Shown one piece after another: positions 17,861 to 26,687 of a stretch of DNA of 64,000 nucleotides (the first letter of the stretch is position 1; the number at the start of each line of letters is the position of its first letter). Made by a program: the position numbers and the translations under genes. The DNA is taken from NCBI RefSeq assembly GCF_903166545.1, contig NZ_CAESCH010000001.1:2546001-2610000 (forward strand). Reading direction: 5' to 3'. Below the pieces are notes generated by a model that was not told the origin of the DNA, searched no databases, and was given only the letters and a program-made list of their open reading frames with translations. This DNA is from Metabacillus schmidteae (lineage in GTDB: Bacteria; Bacillota; Bacilli; Bacillales; Bacillaceae).

Positions 17861-19084
17861 TTGAAATCAATTGTCTTTATTGGATCAAATAAATCCGGTA
17901 CGAGTAGAGAAGCTTTAAATATTGCAAAGCAAATGGGTTACTACACTATTTTATTTACAGATCGAGCAAAGTTTTTACAACAACGAGAAGAGTTTCCTGA
18001 TGTACATCTAATGATATTTTTGAAAGATTTAATAAAAAAAGAAAGTGTTCTAAATGAGATTAAGCGACTGGTTGAAAAAGGATATGATGTTAAAGCGTGT
18101 CTTAGTTTGGTTGACCCATTTGTATCCATCGCCTCTCAATTAGCAAAAGAGTTGGGCCTTCAACATTTATCATCTGAAGCCTTATACAAAATGGAGAATA
18201 AAACACGTTTTCGCAAAGCACTTAACGGTCATTCATTCACACCATTTTTCTCTGTTTATGATAAAACACAATCGATTGATTCTTTTATCAGGCAGACGAA
18301 AGATCATTTACCACTTGTCGTTAAATCACCTGAATCGAACGGTTCAAAAGATGTTGTCTTAGTAAATACTATAGATGAATTAAGAAAAGAACTTTTGACC
18401 GTACAAAAAAGAAAGACAACAGTACCCTTGTTGGTTGAAGAATACTTAATAGGACCTCAATATTTAATTGAGGTAATTGTACATGAAAACAAAGTTTCAA
18501 TTGTTGCCATTATAAAACAAGAGATCACAAATAGAAAAAGGTTCATAATAACTGGGTATCAATTTCCTGCCCAATTAAAATCAAATGAATTATATATGTT
18601 GGAAAAAAGTATATGTGAAATTGTAAAAACATTAGGTCTTGTTAATGGACCTTGTCATTTGGAGATGAGATTAGTTAACGGGGAATGGAAGTTAATCGAG
18701 ATCAACCCAAGAATCTCAGGAGGTGCCATGAATCAAATCATTCTCCACGGTACAGGGATTAATTTAGTAAAAGAAACAATAAAGTTAAACTTAGGAAAAG
18801 AGCCTTCCTTCGAAAAAACTAAATTCCAGTATGTATATGCACATTATGTAATTATACAAAGGAGAGGTGTCTTAATAAAGGTAACTGGCAAAAAAAGAGC
18901 ACAAAGGCATAAAGGGGTAATAGACGTTTACATCAAGCCAAGAAAAGGCAAGATATTAACTCCTCCTTTATCAATGGGAGATCGTTATGCATATGTATTA
19001 GCAACAGGGAAAACAGAAGAAGAAGCACAAAGAAATGCACTAAATGCAGCAAAGCAAATAAGATTTTTCCTGGAACCGATGTAA
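17861..19084 (+). CDS. ATP-grasp ligase (amino-acid ligase / carbamoyl-phosphate synthase-like)
   Basis: ATP-grasp enzyme of about 407 aa, different from the YheC/D type and closer to L-amino-acid ligases. Features: an N-terminal Rossmann-like segment (IVFIGSNKSGTSREAL), LVVKSPESNGSKDVVLV (near residue 152, ATP binding), PLLVEEYLIGPQYLIEVIV, and ECxN-type metal site WKLIEINPRISGGAMNQ (near 280). I prefer the TTG at 17861 because the AAAGGAG at 17844-17849 is 11 bases upstream; the GTG at 17852 is only two bases from it. It probably forms an amide or peptide bond and is coupled (13-bp gap) to a YheC/D protein. Confidence 0.8.
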   Translation: MKSIVFIGSNKSGTSREALNIAKQMGYYTILFTDRAKFLQQREEFPDVHLMIFLKDLIKKESVLNEIKRLVEKGYDVKACLSLVDPFVSIASQLAKELGLQHLSSEALYKMENKTRFRKALNGHSFTPFFSVYDKTQSIDSFIRQTKDHLPLVVKSPESNGSKDVVLVNTIDELRKELLTVQKRKTTVPLLVEEYLIGPQYLIEVIVHENKVSIVAIIKQEITNRKRFIITGYQFPAQLKSNELYMLEKSICEIVKTLGLVNGPCHLEMRLVNGEWKLIEINPRISGGAMNQIILHGTGINLVKETIKLNLGKEPSFEKTKFQYVYAHYVIIQRRGVLIKVTGKKRAQRHKGVIDVYIKPRKGKILTPPLSMGDRYAYVLATGKTEEEAQRNALNAAKQIRFFLEPM

Positions 19085-19097
19085 GGATGGTGATGGT

Positions 19098-20135
19098 ATG
19101 ACATTAATTGGAATGTTACATCGTCGAAAAGATCCATCCAAAGTAAAGAAGGCATATGCATATGCGGCAATTGCAAAATTAGAAAAAATCAGTTTTTTTT
19201 ACTTTACTTACGGATCTGTGAATCTTGAACAAAAAAAGATAAATGGCTGGATTTATGAAAATCATGAATGGATACGTAAAGAAATGGATTTTCCAGATGT
19301 AGTAATCAATAGTATTTCACCTAGAAATGAAAAACAAAGAAAGATTCATACTAAACTAAAAGAAATCTGTGAGTTTACTAGCTTTCCGGTTGGAAATAAA
19401 ATGAGAGTTTATATGAAAATTAAGAAAGCAAAACAATTTTCAAATTCTATTATTCCTTCACATAGAGTAAGAAAAGGAGAAGACGTATTAAAATATTTTG
19501 AAACACAGCAAACAAATGTAATTAAGCCATTGTCTGGAAATCATGGGAAAAAAGTATTGTTTATTAAAAACATAAGCGATCAAATGTATAACATAACAGA
19601 CGGAAACCAATCCTATAATTTTCTAAAAGATGACCTAATAATATATTTAGATCATTTATTAAGTGAGAAAAAGTATATGCTTCAACCATATATCGAATGC
19701 AAAACGAAAAATGGTCTTACGTATGATTTGCGGCTTCATGTACAAAAGAACGGAAAAGGTGAGTGGGGGATTACACTTATATACCCTCGAATAAGTGGAT
19801 CCAAGAGATTGGTCAGTAATATTAGCAGCGGGGGTTATCGAGGAGAACTTGATCCTTTCTTAATGGAGGAATTCGGAGAGGACTACGTAACGATAAAAAA
19901 AATAGTTGAACAATTTGCTTTGTCCTTTCCTAAGCATTTTGATAGTCTTTATAAATATGATTTTGATGAACTTGGGATTGATGTAGGGATTGATTCACAT
20001 CAGAAACTTTGGATATTTGAAGTCAACTGGCGGCCAGGAGCAAAGCATCGAGAGTTTGAAGTGGCAAAACAACTAATTCCCTATGCTAAGTATTTAGCTA
20101 ATAACAAAAAAAATAAGCCTTTATCAGCAGGTTAA
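19098..20135 (+). CDS. YheC/YheD-family ATP-grasp protein, 345 aa
   Basis: YheC/YheD-like protein with NVIKPLSGNHGKKVLFI (near residue 138), GLTYDLRLHVQKN (near 210) and LGIDVGIDSHQKLWIFEVNWRPG (near 292-312). The N-terminus (MTLIGMLHRRKDPSKVKKAYAYA) differs from the other members in the window and resembles the other subgroup, in which a short Rossmann-like domain precedes the ATP-grasp. It starts 13 bp after the preceding ATP-grasp ligase and forms a two-gene operon with it, which suggests that the two ligases work on one product. Confidence 0.85.
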   Translation: MTLIGMLHRRKDPSKVKKAYAYAAIAKLEKISFFYFTYGSVNLEQKKINGWIYENHEWIRKEMDFPDVVINSISPRNEKQRKIHTKLKEICEFTSFPVGNKMRVYMKIKKAKQFSNSIIPSHRVRKGEDVLKYFETQQTNVIKPLSGNHGKKVLFIKNISDQMYNITDGNQSYNFLKDDLIIYLDHLLSEKKYMLQPYIECKTKNGLTYDLRLHVQKNGKGEWGITLIYPRISGSKRLVSNISSGGYRGELDPFLMEEFGEDYVTIKKIVEQFALSFPKHFDSLYKYDFDELGIDVGIDSHQKLWIFEVNWRPGAKHREFEVAKQLIPYAKYLANNKKNKPLSAG

Positions 20136-20270
20136 TATCCCATAAGATTTATTGTCAATAAATTTATTGTTGAAAAAATGGTAAAAAGACCCATTTTCTT
20201 TTCATAACTGCACATATATCCTAATAGACAAATATCATATTAAAAATAAGAGTATTGGAGGGAGGGTGAG

Positions 20271-20714
20271 ATGACATATGAAACTGAATCTAACCCGAAT
20301 TGTGTCTACGAAGCACTCCAAGAATTGAAAAAACAACAAGACCAACTTGAGGGAAGTACTTCATGTTGTTATACAAGCCTTTTAAAGAAATTATTGAAAG
20401 TAGATACGATTCCATTTATGTTGTTAACAAATGAAGGTCCGTTTGAATTGGGCGGCTTCCTCTATGGCAAGAAAAATTCCCATTTTCATACAAGTTTTTT
20501 TAGAATTGAAAAACTCGATGAGGATAAGAAATGTGTAACACTATCTTTACTTCGACCTATTACTTTGTATGGCACTTTTGCGAAAGAAATATGTGATGTT
20601 GAAAGATTAGAGAGAACTAAAATCTGTGTTACAGTTGATACTGAGTGCTTGTGTGCTGTGCAATGTTTAGATATAGATTTAATGAAAAAGGTTATTGTTG
20701 AACCGAAGTGGTAG
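20271..20714 (+). CDS. CotY/CotZ-family spore coat protein
   Basis: Outer-coat/crust morphogenetic protein of 147 aa. The family landmarks are present: an N-terminal CVYEALQELKKQQD segment (compare CV.DA...I.DAQ), Cys pairs SCCYTS and CLCAVQC near the C-terminus, and the DTIPFMLLTNEGPFELGGF core that matches the 'DTIPF.LYTKkG.PF...G' block. Such proteins self-assemble through disulfides into the crust of the B. subtilis spore and the exosporium base layer of related species. The gene lies between ATP-grasp and glycosyltransferase genes, which supports a spore-surface role for the whole region. I cannot decide between CotY and CotZ. Confidence 0.85.
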   Translation: MTYETESNPNCVYEALQELKKQQDQLEGSTSCCYTSLLKKLLKVDTIPFMLLTNEGPFELGGFLYGKKNSHFHTSFFRIEKLDEDKKCVTLSLLRPITLYGTFAKEICDVERLERTKICVTVDTECLCAVQCLDIDLMKKVIVEPKW

Positions 20715-21241
20715 GATAAATTTTAGTTACTGTAATATGGCATATTTGGGAAAATGTGACAAAAAGTAAAGAATTCAGTTAAGGAACAAGAGAACGAGAG
20801 CTGTAAAGTCCAATTTTGGATTATGCACCTCTCGTTTTTAGTTTAAGAATTTTTTATTTTATTAAAATATTTAAATATATGAATTGATATTGCTTCGCCC
20901 ATTTGGGAGGGTAAGTCGTGGCTTTCTAATGACTCGTGGCTGATGGTCTCAACCAAAGTTTCTATAGTTAATTTAGTTGGTTTGCCTCATAAAAAACAAA
21001 TTTATCGATTAAATATTAATGACCTTTAGTTCAAATATTAAATTTGAATTGGAAGAGTTATTGGAGCTAGGATATTGGAGTACAATATATTCAATATTTT
21101 CTATTTTAGCGTTATAAATGGTGACTTTACATATTTTATATACATAGTGTTATGTCCGTTGCTAAATGAAATGATATGAATAGAATGTAACTAATTCGAA
21201 TCGTTTTAAATTAGATTTATTTAATAAAAAGGAGGATACAC
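20715..21241. other. Intergenic region, 527 bp
   Basis: Holds the coat-gene terminator at 20793-20840 and then about 400 bp with no supported gene. A short ATG ORF around 20942 has no ribosome binding site. The sequence becomes strongly A+T rich toward the sugar gene block. Confidence 0.6.
20793..20840 (+). terminator. Terminator with compound stem
   Basis: AACGAGAG (20793-20800) pairs with CTCTCGTT (20829-20836), with an inner TCCAA/TTGGA hairpin, followed by Ts. Confidence 0.6.
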
Positions 21242-22105
21242 TTGGAACAACAAGAAAGTAGAGACGATGAATTGCTTTCAATCCAAGAAGGATTATTGGA
21301 ATTTGAAAATCGTTTTAATCAAGTATTAAAGGAAAATGATGAAAATTCACATCAACCTTATGAAAACAACAAAGAGAAAGAAATAGCTTTTGCGATATCT
21401 CTAAAAAGTAAGACGGCTTCAAGGGACTGGAAGGTTGTACAAAATAATTTATCAAAAACATTGAAATCTATATTAAAAAATACAGATCAACATTTTCGCA
21501 TAATTGTAGCAGGGCATAAAAAGCCAACTATTAAAGAACTGGATCATGAGAAAATAACCTGGATTACTGTGAAATTTGCACCACCTAAAGGTCCAAACGA
21601 ATATACCAGAGACAAAATGAGAAAACGAAGAGCTATTATAAGTCATTTAAGAAATGATAATTTTAAAGGTTATTTTATGCCGCTAGACTCAGATGATTGG
21701 ATTCATCATAGATTTGTAGAATATATTAGGAGCCAGCCCTTATCAGAAGCTTTAATATTGGAGAATGGTTTTTTTAGTAACATTAGGAACAATGAAGTTT
21801 GGATTATGAAGAACTTTTATAGGAGATGTGGAAGTAGTGCTCTAGTATATATTGATTCAAATACAAATAGAAAGAGGTATTCTGTAACTGTAAAAGCACA
21901 TCCCTTCATTAAAGAAAATCTAAAAAAAATTGGTTTACCTTATAAACTAGTGAAAATTCCTTTGGTATTTAGGTATTTTGGTCATAGTGACAATAATAGT
22001 ATCTTAAAAGGAAAACTTGACAATGATTTTTCAGCTAAAGACTGTAATGCAAATGGTGAGATTTTAGAAGACTGGATCTACAATTATTTTAAAGTCATAG
22101 ATTAG
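21242..22105 (+). CDS. Glycosyltransferase (GT-A fold), paralogue 1 of 3
   Basis: 287-aa protein related to the proteins at 30714-31628 and 31652-32557. Shared blocks are EIAFAISLKSK, NLSKTLKSI, NTDQ-FRIIVAGHKKP and GYFMPLDSDDWIHHRFVEYI, in which DSDD is the likely metal- and nucleotide-sugar-binding DxD motif of a GT-A fold, plus a final RYFGHSDNNSI segment. It is cytoplasmic, with no membrane span. The first ~45 residues are variable and Gln/Glu/Asn rich. The donor and acceptor sugars are unknown. The start is a TTG behind AAAAGGAGG. It opens the spore-polysaccharide block. Confidence 0.75.
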   Translation: MEQQESRDDELLSIQEGLLEFENRFNQVLKENDENSHQPYENNKEKEIAFAISLKSKTASRDWKVVQNNLSKTLKSILKNTDQHFRIIVAGHKKPTIKELDHEKITWITVKFAPPKGPNEYTRDKMRKRRAIISHLRNDNFKGYFMPLDSDDWIHHRFVEYIRSQPLSEALILENGFFSNIRNNEVWIMKNFYRRCGSSALVYIDSNTNRKRYSVTVKAHPFIKENLKKIGLPYKLVKIPLVFRYFGHSDNNSILKGKLDNDFSAKDCNANGEILEDWIYNYFKVID

Positions 22106-22194
22106 TTATTTGGATAAAGATTGTTGTGATCTGTGCACGAAAAATAAGTGAACTATAAATTGAAGTCGCTTATCATAAAGGAGGATATTATTAG

Positions 22195-22896
22195 ATGTTA
22201 AATCGTGTTTCTGTATTGATTCCTTATAAACCTGACTACGGTGAGAGGGATATATTGTTCAAATGGGTTAATAAATTTTATCAGAATGTTCTTCCGGAAG
22301 TTGAAGTCTGTATTGGTGAATCACTAAGCGAACCATTTAATCGGTCACAGGCGGTTAATTTGGCAGCAAAGAAAGCGACGAAGGATATATTTGTTATTGC
22401 CGATGGAGATGTATTCTACGATCCGATAATCTTAACAAAAGCTATTAAATTGTTAGATCAACATGCTTGGGTAATTCCCTATGGAAAATGGCTTAATGTT
22501 TCAAAAGAAAGTACAGACTTACTTTTATCAAAAGAACCGCAATGGCCTTTTCCTATTAAGGTTGAATCAAAAGAGAAAACGTTCAAAAATAAACAGTTTA
22601 AACCAATAAGTGGTGTTGTTGTAACTACTAAAAAAAACTTTAATAATATTAATGGTTTTGATGAAAGATTTGTTGGTTGGGGAAGAGAGGATAATGCATT
22701 TAGAGATGCTATGAACACTTTATGTGGCCCTTATAAACGCCTTGATAATCAAACGATCTATCATTTGTGGCATACCAAAGTAGGTTCTAAGGGTAATCCA
22801 AAGATTCAAGATAATAATAAATTATACAATAGATATGCAGCATTAAGAGGTAATAAAAAAGGAATGGAAAAATTAATTAATGAGCGAAATGATTAA
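22195..22896 (+). CDS. Glycosyltransferase family 2-like protein (galactosyltransferase C-terminal type)
   Basis: 233-aa GT-A glycosyltransferase. It begins with VSVLIPYKPDYGERDI, has IADGDVFYDP (DxD motif near residue 70) and GFDERFVGWGREDNAFRDAM (near 154-173), the WGxEDxE/D block of the beta-1,4-galactosyltransferase-like C-terminal domain that binds donor and acceptor. No transmembrane segment is seen. It lies 41 bp before the pyruvyltransferase gene, so the two are likely co-transcribed. Confidence 0.82.
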   Translation: MLNRVSVLIPYKPDYGERDILFKWVNKFYQNVLPEVEVCIGESLSEPFNRSQAVNLAAKKATKDIFVIADGDVFYDPIILTKAIKLLDQHAWVIPYGKWLNVSKESTDLLLSKEPQWPFPIKVESKEKTFKNKQFKPISGVVVTTKKNFNNINGFDERFVGWGREDNAFRDAMNTLCGPYKRLDNQTIYHLWHTKVGSKGNPKIQDNNKLYNRYAALRGNKKGMEKLINERND

Positions 22897-22936
22897 TCAT
22901 ATAAAAAACAAATTACTTCAATTGGAGGATTAAAAG

Positions 22937-23863
22937 TTGAATGAACAAAATAAACATCCAATGGATATGTTAAAAAGTCACTTAGAGAAAATCCTTAATG
23001 TTATACCGCCAGGCTCCAAAATATATTTTCTTGATTATCCACTTTATACCAATGTTGGTGATTTACTTATTTGGAAGGGAACTGAACAATTTTTTGAGAA
23101 ACATGATATTAGTGTAAAAGCTAGATACTCTGTCATTAATTTTCCAAATGAATTAGAAATACCTAATGATCATATTATCGTTTTTCAAGGTGGCGGAAAC
23201 TTCGGTGATTTATGGAAAAGTCATCAGAGATTACGAGAATTGGTTATAAAAAGATACCCCAACCATAAAATAGTCATTCTACCTCAAACGATCTACTTTA
23301 AAAATAAAAACAATTATAATAAATCAAAGAGACTATTTAATAAACATAATGACCTTCATATTTTTGCTAGAGATAAACAAAGTTTTAAAAGGTTAGAGGG
23401 GTTTTCTAAAAATATATATTTGTCTCCAGACATGGCACATGAGCTTTGGCCACTTAAAACTACAGCAAATCCTTCAAAAAATGTTCTTTATTTACTACGA
23501 CAGGACAAGGAACTAAATAAAAATGTAGAAATTCAACCTGACAGGATTAAGGTAACGAAAGATTGGATTAATTTATTAACAACAAAAGATAAAAAGGTGG
23601 TTCAAGAAATTAGAGAAGAGTATAAAAGGTTAGGTGTAAGTGATGCTGCTTCTTGGATTAAATTTAGTGATTATTTAATTGATAAGGCAATAAGTTTATT
23701 CAGTAATCATCAAGAAGTAATTACAACGAGGTTACATGGACACATTTTGGCATGTTTATTAAATAAAAGAAATACTTTCTATAATAATTCCTATGGTAAA
23801 AATGTTGAATATTATAATGCTTGGACTCATACTGTTCAATACACTACATTCGTAAAAGAATAA
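22937..23863 (+). CDS. Polysaccharide pyruvyl transferase family protein
   Basis: 308-aa member of the family (YxaB, YveS/EpsO, CsaB-like) that transfers pyruvate from phosphoenolpyruvate to a sugar to form a ketal. Landmarks are DYPLYTNVGDLLIWKGTEQFF near residue 35, VFQGGGNFGDLW near 94 and VITTRLHGHILACLL near 275. The product would carry a negatively charged pyruvylated sugar. The start is a TTG behind TTGGAGG. The neighbours are glycosyltransferases, so this is a modification step of the same glycan. Confidence 0.85.
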   Translation: MNEQNKHPMDMLKSHLEKILNVIPPGSKIYFLDYPLYTNVGDLLIWKGTEQFFEKHDISVKARYSVINFPNELEIPNDHIIVFQGGGNFGDLWKSHQRLRELVIKRYPNHKIVILPQTIYFKNKNNYNKSKRLFNKHNDLHIFARDKQSFKRLEGFSKNIYLSPDMAHELWPLKTTANPSKNVLYLLRQDKELNKNVEIQPDRIKVTKDWINLLTTKDKKVVQEIREEYKRLGVSDAASWIKFSDYLIDKAISLFSNHQEVITTRLHGHILACLLNKRNTFYNNSYGKNVEYYNAWTHTVQYTTFVKE

Positions 23864-23998
23864 AAACCTTCAATTAAAATACCTTCTATAATTAATAAAA
23901 CCTTTTAAATGTCAAGCGTAATACCATTTATTTAAAATTAATAATTTAAATTATGCTGATATATTGTATATTTCTTTCAAAAAAGGAAGATTTTCAAA

Positions 23999-25204
23999 TT
24001 GGAAAATCCAAATATTATAACCATAGAAACACCTGTTGTCAAAGATGGGAATAAAATATTATGTAAGTTCAAATGTATTGGAGAAGTAAATAAATATTTT
24101 AATACCAATACCTTCTACTTAGAAGTAAATGAAATCGTTGATTCTGTTCCAATTAGCATTCTAAACATTCCTATTTTGGCAAATATTTGTCCAATTGCTT
24201 GGATTACTGGATCAGATATTTATATAGATCAAATCGACAAAAATTTCCAAGAGTCGTTAAAAAAAGTAAAAGCTTCTTTTCAAAGTTTGTATCCACAACA
24301 TACTTTTAGAGGAGAAATTTACCATCAGGAAATTGTGTCAAACCAAGATTATGAATCTCAAGCAAGTGGACTTTTTTTTAGTGGTGGTGTAGATTCAGTT
24401 ACCTCCTTTATAAGAAAACGACATGAATCCCCTTATTTAATGACGGTTTTGGGAGCTGATATTCCTGAATCAGATATTAAAGGATGTTCTAAAGTAGAGA
24501 AAAACATCATGGAATTTGCATTAGAACATCATTTGGTACCTGTTTTTATAAAGTCAAATTTAAGAACTTTTCTAAATGAAAGAAAATTAAATAAAAACTT
24601 TTCCAAATCCGGCCTTTCTAATTGGTGGGGAAGTATTCAACATGGACTTGGAATGGTAGGTCTATCTGCACCCCTAACTTATCTTAAGGGAATTAATACT
24701 ATTTATTTTGCTACATCTCCTGGAATATTCTCAGTTGAAAGTTGTTTAGATTCGTCTCCATGGGGTTCACACCCATCTATAGAGAACAATTTAAAATGGG
24801 GGAAGACAAAGACAGAGTTAGAAGGTATGGAATTAAATAGATTTGACAAAATAACTATTATTGCAGATTTTCTAAGAAATTATGATTCTTCAATAAAATT
24901 AAGAGTGTGTTGGGAGTCAACGTCAGGTGATAATTGTGGAAATTGTGAAAAATGTGCAAGAACAATGGCTGCGCTTCTATTAGAAGGGTTAAATCCAAGT
25001 GATTTAGGTTTTAATACCTACAACCCTTCGATTCATTCTTTATTAAGAAATGAACAGTTTTTTTCTAAATTAAATGATAATAAAGAGCTTCAATGGAAGT
25101 TCATTAAAAAAAGGTTAAGTAATACTATTTTTGAAGAGAATTTTGAATTTTTTCATTTTCTTCAATGGATATTGCAAACAGACTTTAAACGTAAAAAGGA
25201 TTAA
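23999..25204 (+). CDS. QueC-like PP-loop ATPase, tandem copy 1
   Basis: 401-aa protein with a PP-loop ATP-pyrophosphatase motif (FFSGGVDSVTS, near residues 126-136) and a Cys cluster CGNCEKCARTM (near 312-322) of the kind that binds zinc in 7-cyano-7-deazaguanine synthase (QueC). About 120 N-terminal residues (ETPVVKDGNKILCKFKC onwards) are not part of QueC. Other conserved blocks shared with copy 2 are WWGSIQHGLGMVGLSAPLTY and WGSHPSIENNLKWG. PP-loop enzymes adenylate a carbonyl or carboxylate and then add nitrogen or sulfur. QueC itself would be near 220 aa, so this is a distinct family. The role in a spore glycan locus is unknown. Confidence 0.7.
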   Translation: MENPNIITIETPVVKDGNKILCKFKCIGEVNKYFNTNTFYLEVNEIVDSVPISILNIPILANICPIAWITGSDIYIDQIDKNFQESLKKVKASFQSLYPQHTFRGEIYHQEIVSNQDYESQASGLFFSGGVDSVTSFIRKRHESPYLMTVLGADIPESDIKGCSKVEKNIMEFALEHHLVPVFIKSNLRTFLNERKLNKNFSKSGLSNWWGSIQHGLGMVGLSAPLTYLKGINTIYFATSPGIFSVESCLDSSPWGSHPSIENNLKWGKTKTELEGMELNRFDKITIIADFLRNYDSSIKLRVCWESTSGDNCGNCEKCARTMAALLLEGLNPSDLGFNTYNPSIHSLLRNEQFFSKLNDNKELQWKFIKKRLSNTIFEENFEFFHFLQWILQTDFKRKKD

Positions 25205-25218
25205 TTAATGTAATTTTA

Positions 25219-25260
25219 CCTTTGGATTTCTTATTAAAATAAATCCAAAGGCTTTTTTTT
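25219..25260 (+). terminator. Strong terminator between the two PP-loop genes
   Basis: An 11-bp perfect stem (25219-25229 with 25241-25251) followed by eight Ts. Only 22 bp remain before the next start codon. Confidence 0.88.
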
Positions 25261-25282
25261 ACCAAAGAAGGAGAGTTAGAGC

Positions 25283-26467
25283 ATGAGTAATCAAAATAAA
25301 ATTGAAATTCAAGATCCAGAAGTTAGACAGGGGAATATTATTTATTGTCATTTTAAATGCTCAGGAGAAGTCGGGGAATATTTTACAGAAAATATCTTTT
25401 ATTTACACCACTCGGAAAGCGTCGAAAAAATCCCAAAAAGCATTTTAATTATTCCTGTATTAGCAAATATTGCTCCGGTGGCCTGGATAACTGGAGCAGA
25501 TATTTATGTAAATGAAATTGATGAGGAGTTTTTAGAAGCTCTAGAGACTATAAAAATTTCTTTTAAAACAATGTATCCTAAACATTGTTTTAATGGAACC
25601 ATAATATTCAATACAAAAAGGAATAATAAGGATTACGGTAAGGAGAAATGTGGACTTTTTTTTAGTGGTGGAGTAGATTCTTTAACATCTTTTATTAGAA
25701 ATCGAAAAGAACAGCCGACTTTAATAACAGTTTGGGGAGCTGACATACCATTAAAAAAAAGAGAATTTTGGAATAAAGTGAAGAATGATATTACTCAATT
25801 TACAAACCGTCACAATTTAAATACAGTATATTTAAAATCGAATTTTAGATCCTTCCTAAATGAAAAAAATCTTTATAAGTTTTCTAGAAATGGTTTGAAA
25901 AATTGGTGGGTTAGCGTACAACATGGTTTAGGATTAGTAGGTTTATCTGCCCCATTAACATATAAGAATGGAATAAAAAAAGTTTATTTTGCATCCACCC
26001 CCCTTATATCTAAAGATAATAAACTATCTTTTGTGGCATGGGGGTCTCATCCTTCTATTGAAAATAATCTAAAGTGGGGGGAAACAGAAGTTGAATTAGA
26101 TGGAATAGAACTGAATAGGTTTGAAAAGCTAGAAATAATCGCAAATTATATAAGAGACTTAAACTATGATTTAAAATTAAGAGTGTGTTGGAAATCTAAT
26201 AATGAAAGCAATTGTAGCACTTGTGAAAAATGCGCAAGAACAATGGCGATGTTATTAATTGAAGGGTTAAATCCAAGTGAACATGGATTTGATATGGATA
26301 ATTCTTTATTACAAAGGATGAAAAGTAATAAAAGGTTTTTTGCTAAAATAAATAAACATCAGTGGACTATGATTCAACATAAGATAAGTGAAATCATTCA
26401 TAATATTGACTCAGAATACTATGAATTTTGTAATTGGATTTTAATGGTGAAATTTAAAAGAAAGTGA
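25283..26467 (+). CDS. QueC-like PP-loop ATPase, tandem copy 2
   Basis: 394-aa paralogue of the preceding protein over its whole length. The PP-loop FFSGGVDSLTS (near residue 126), WWVSVQHGLGLVGLSAPLTY, WGSHPSIENNLKWGE and the Cys motif CSTCEKCARTM (near 311) are all retained, so both copies could be active. The ATG follows GAAGGAGAG. The strong terminator just upstream leaves almost no room for a separate promoter, so expression should depend on readthrough from copy 1 or on antitermination. The function is unknown, with modification of a nucleotide-activated sugar or a base as options. Confidence 0.7.
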   Translation: MSNQNKIEIQDPEVRQGNIIYCHFKCSGEVGEYFTENIFYLHHSESVEKIPKSILIIPVLANIAPVAWITGADIYVNEIDEEFLEALETIKISFKTMYPKHCFNGTIIFNTKRNNKDYGKEKCGLFFSGGVDSLTSFIRNRKEQPTLITVWGADIPLKKREFWNKVKNDITQFTNRHNLNTVYLKSNFRSFLNEKNLYKFSRNGLKNWWVSVQHGLGLVGLSAPLTYKNGIKKVYFASTPLISKDNKLSFVAWGSHPSIENNLKWGETEVELDGIELNRFEKLEIIANYIRDLNYDLKLRVCWKSNNESNCSTCEKCARTMAMLLIEGLNPSEHGFDMDNSLLQRMKSNKRFFAKINKHQWTMIQHKISEIIHNIDSEYYEFCNWILMVKFKRK

Positions 26468-26687
26468 AAAAAATAGTCCCATTTGAACAAAAAAAATACA
26501 GAGATTACAATTTTTAGGGTTTAATAGTGAAAGGAAAAATAGAAAATTACCTCCAGACTGAAATAATGTTCAAAAACATTAAATATTATTAGTAGTTTTT
26601 AAAAGACTTAAATGATAATCAGTCTGAAAGGTTTTGTTAATCCTTCTTATTTAGGAAAATAAAGATAAGTAACTTTAACTTTTAATC

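Noticed and set aside
20880..21060. Small ORFs in the 20.9-21.1 kb gap
   Set aside because: Short, A+T-rich and without ribosome binding sites or recognisable peptides.
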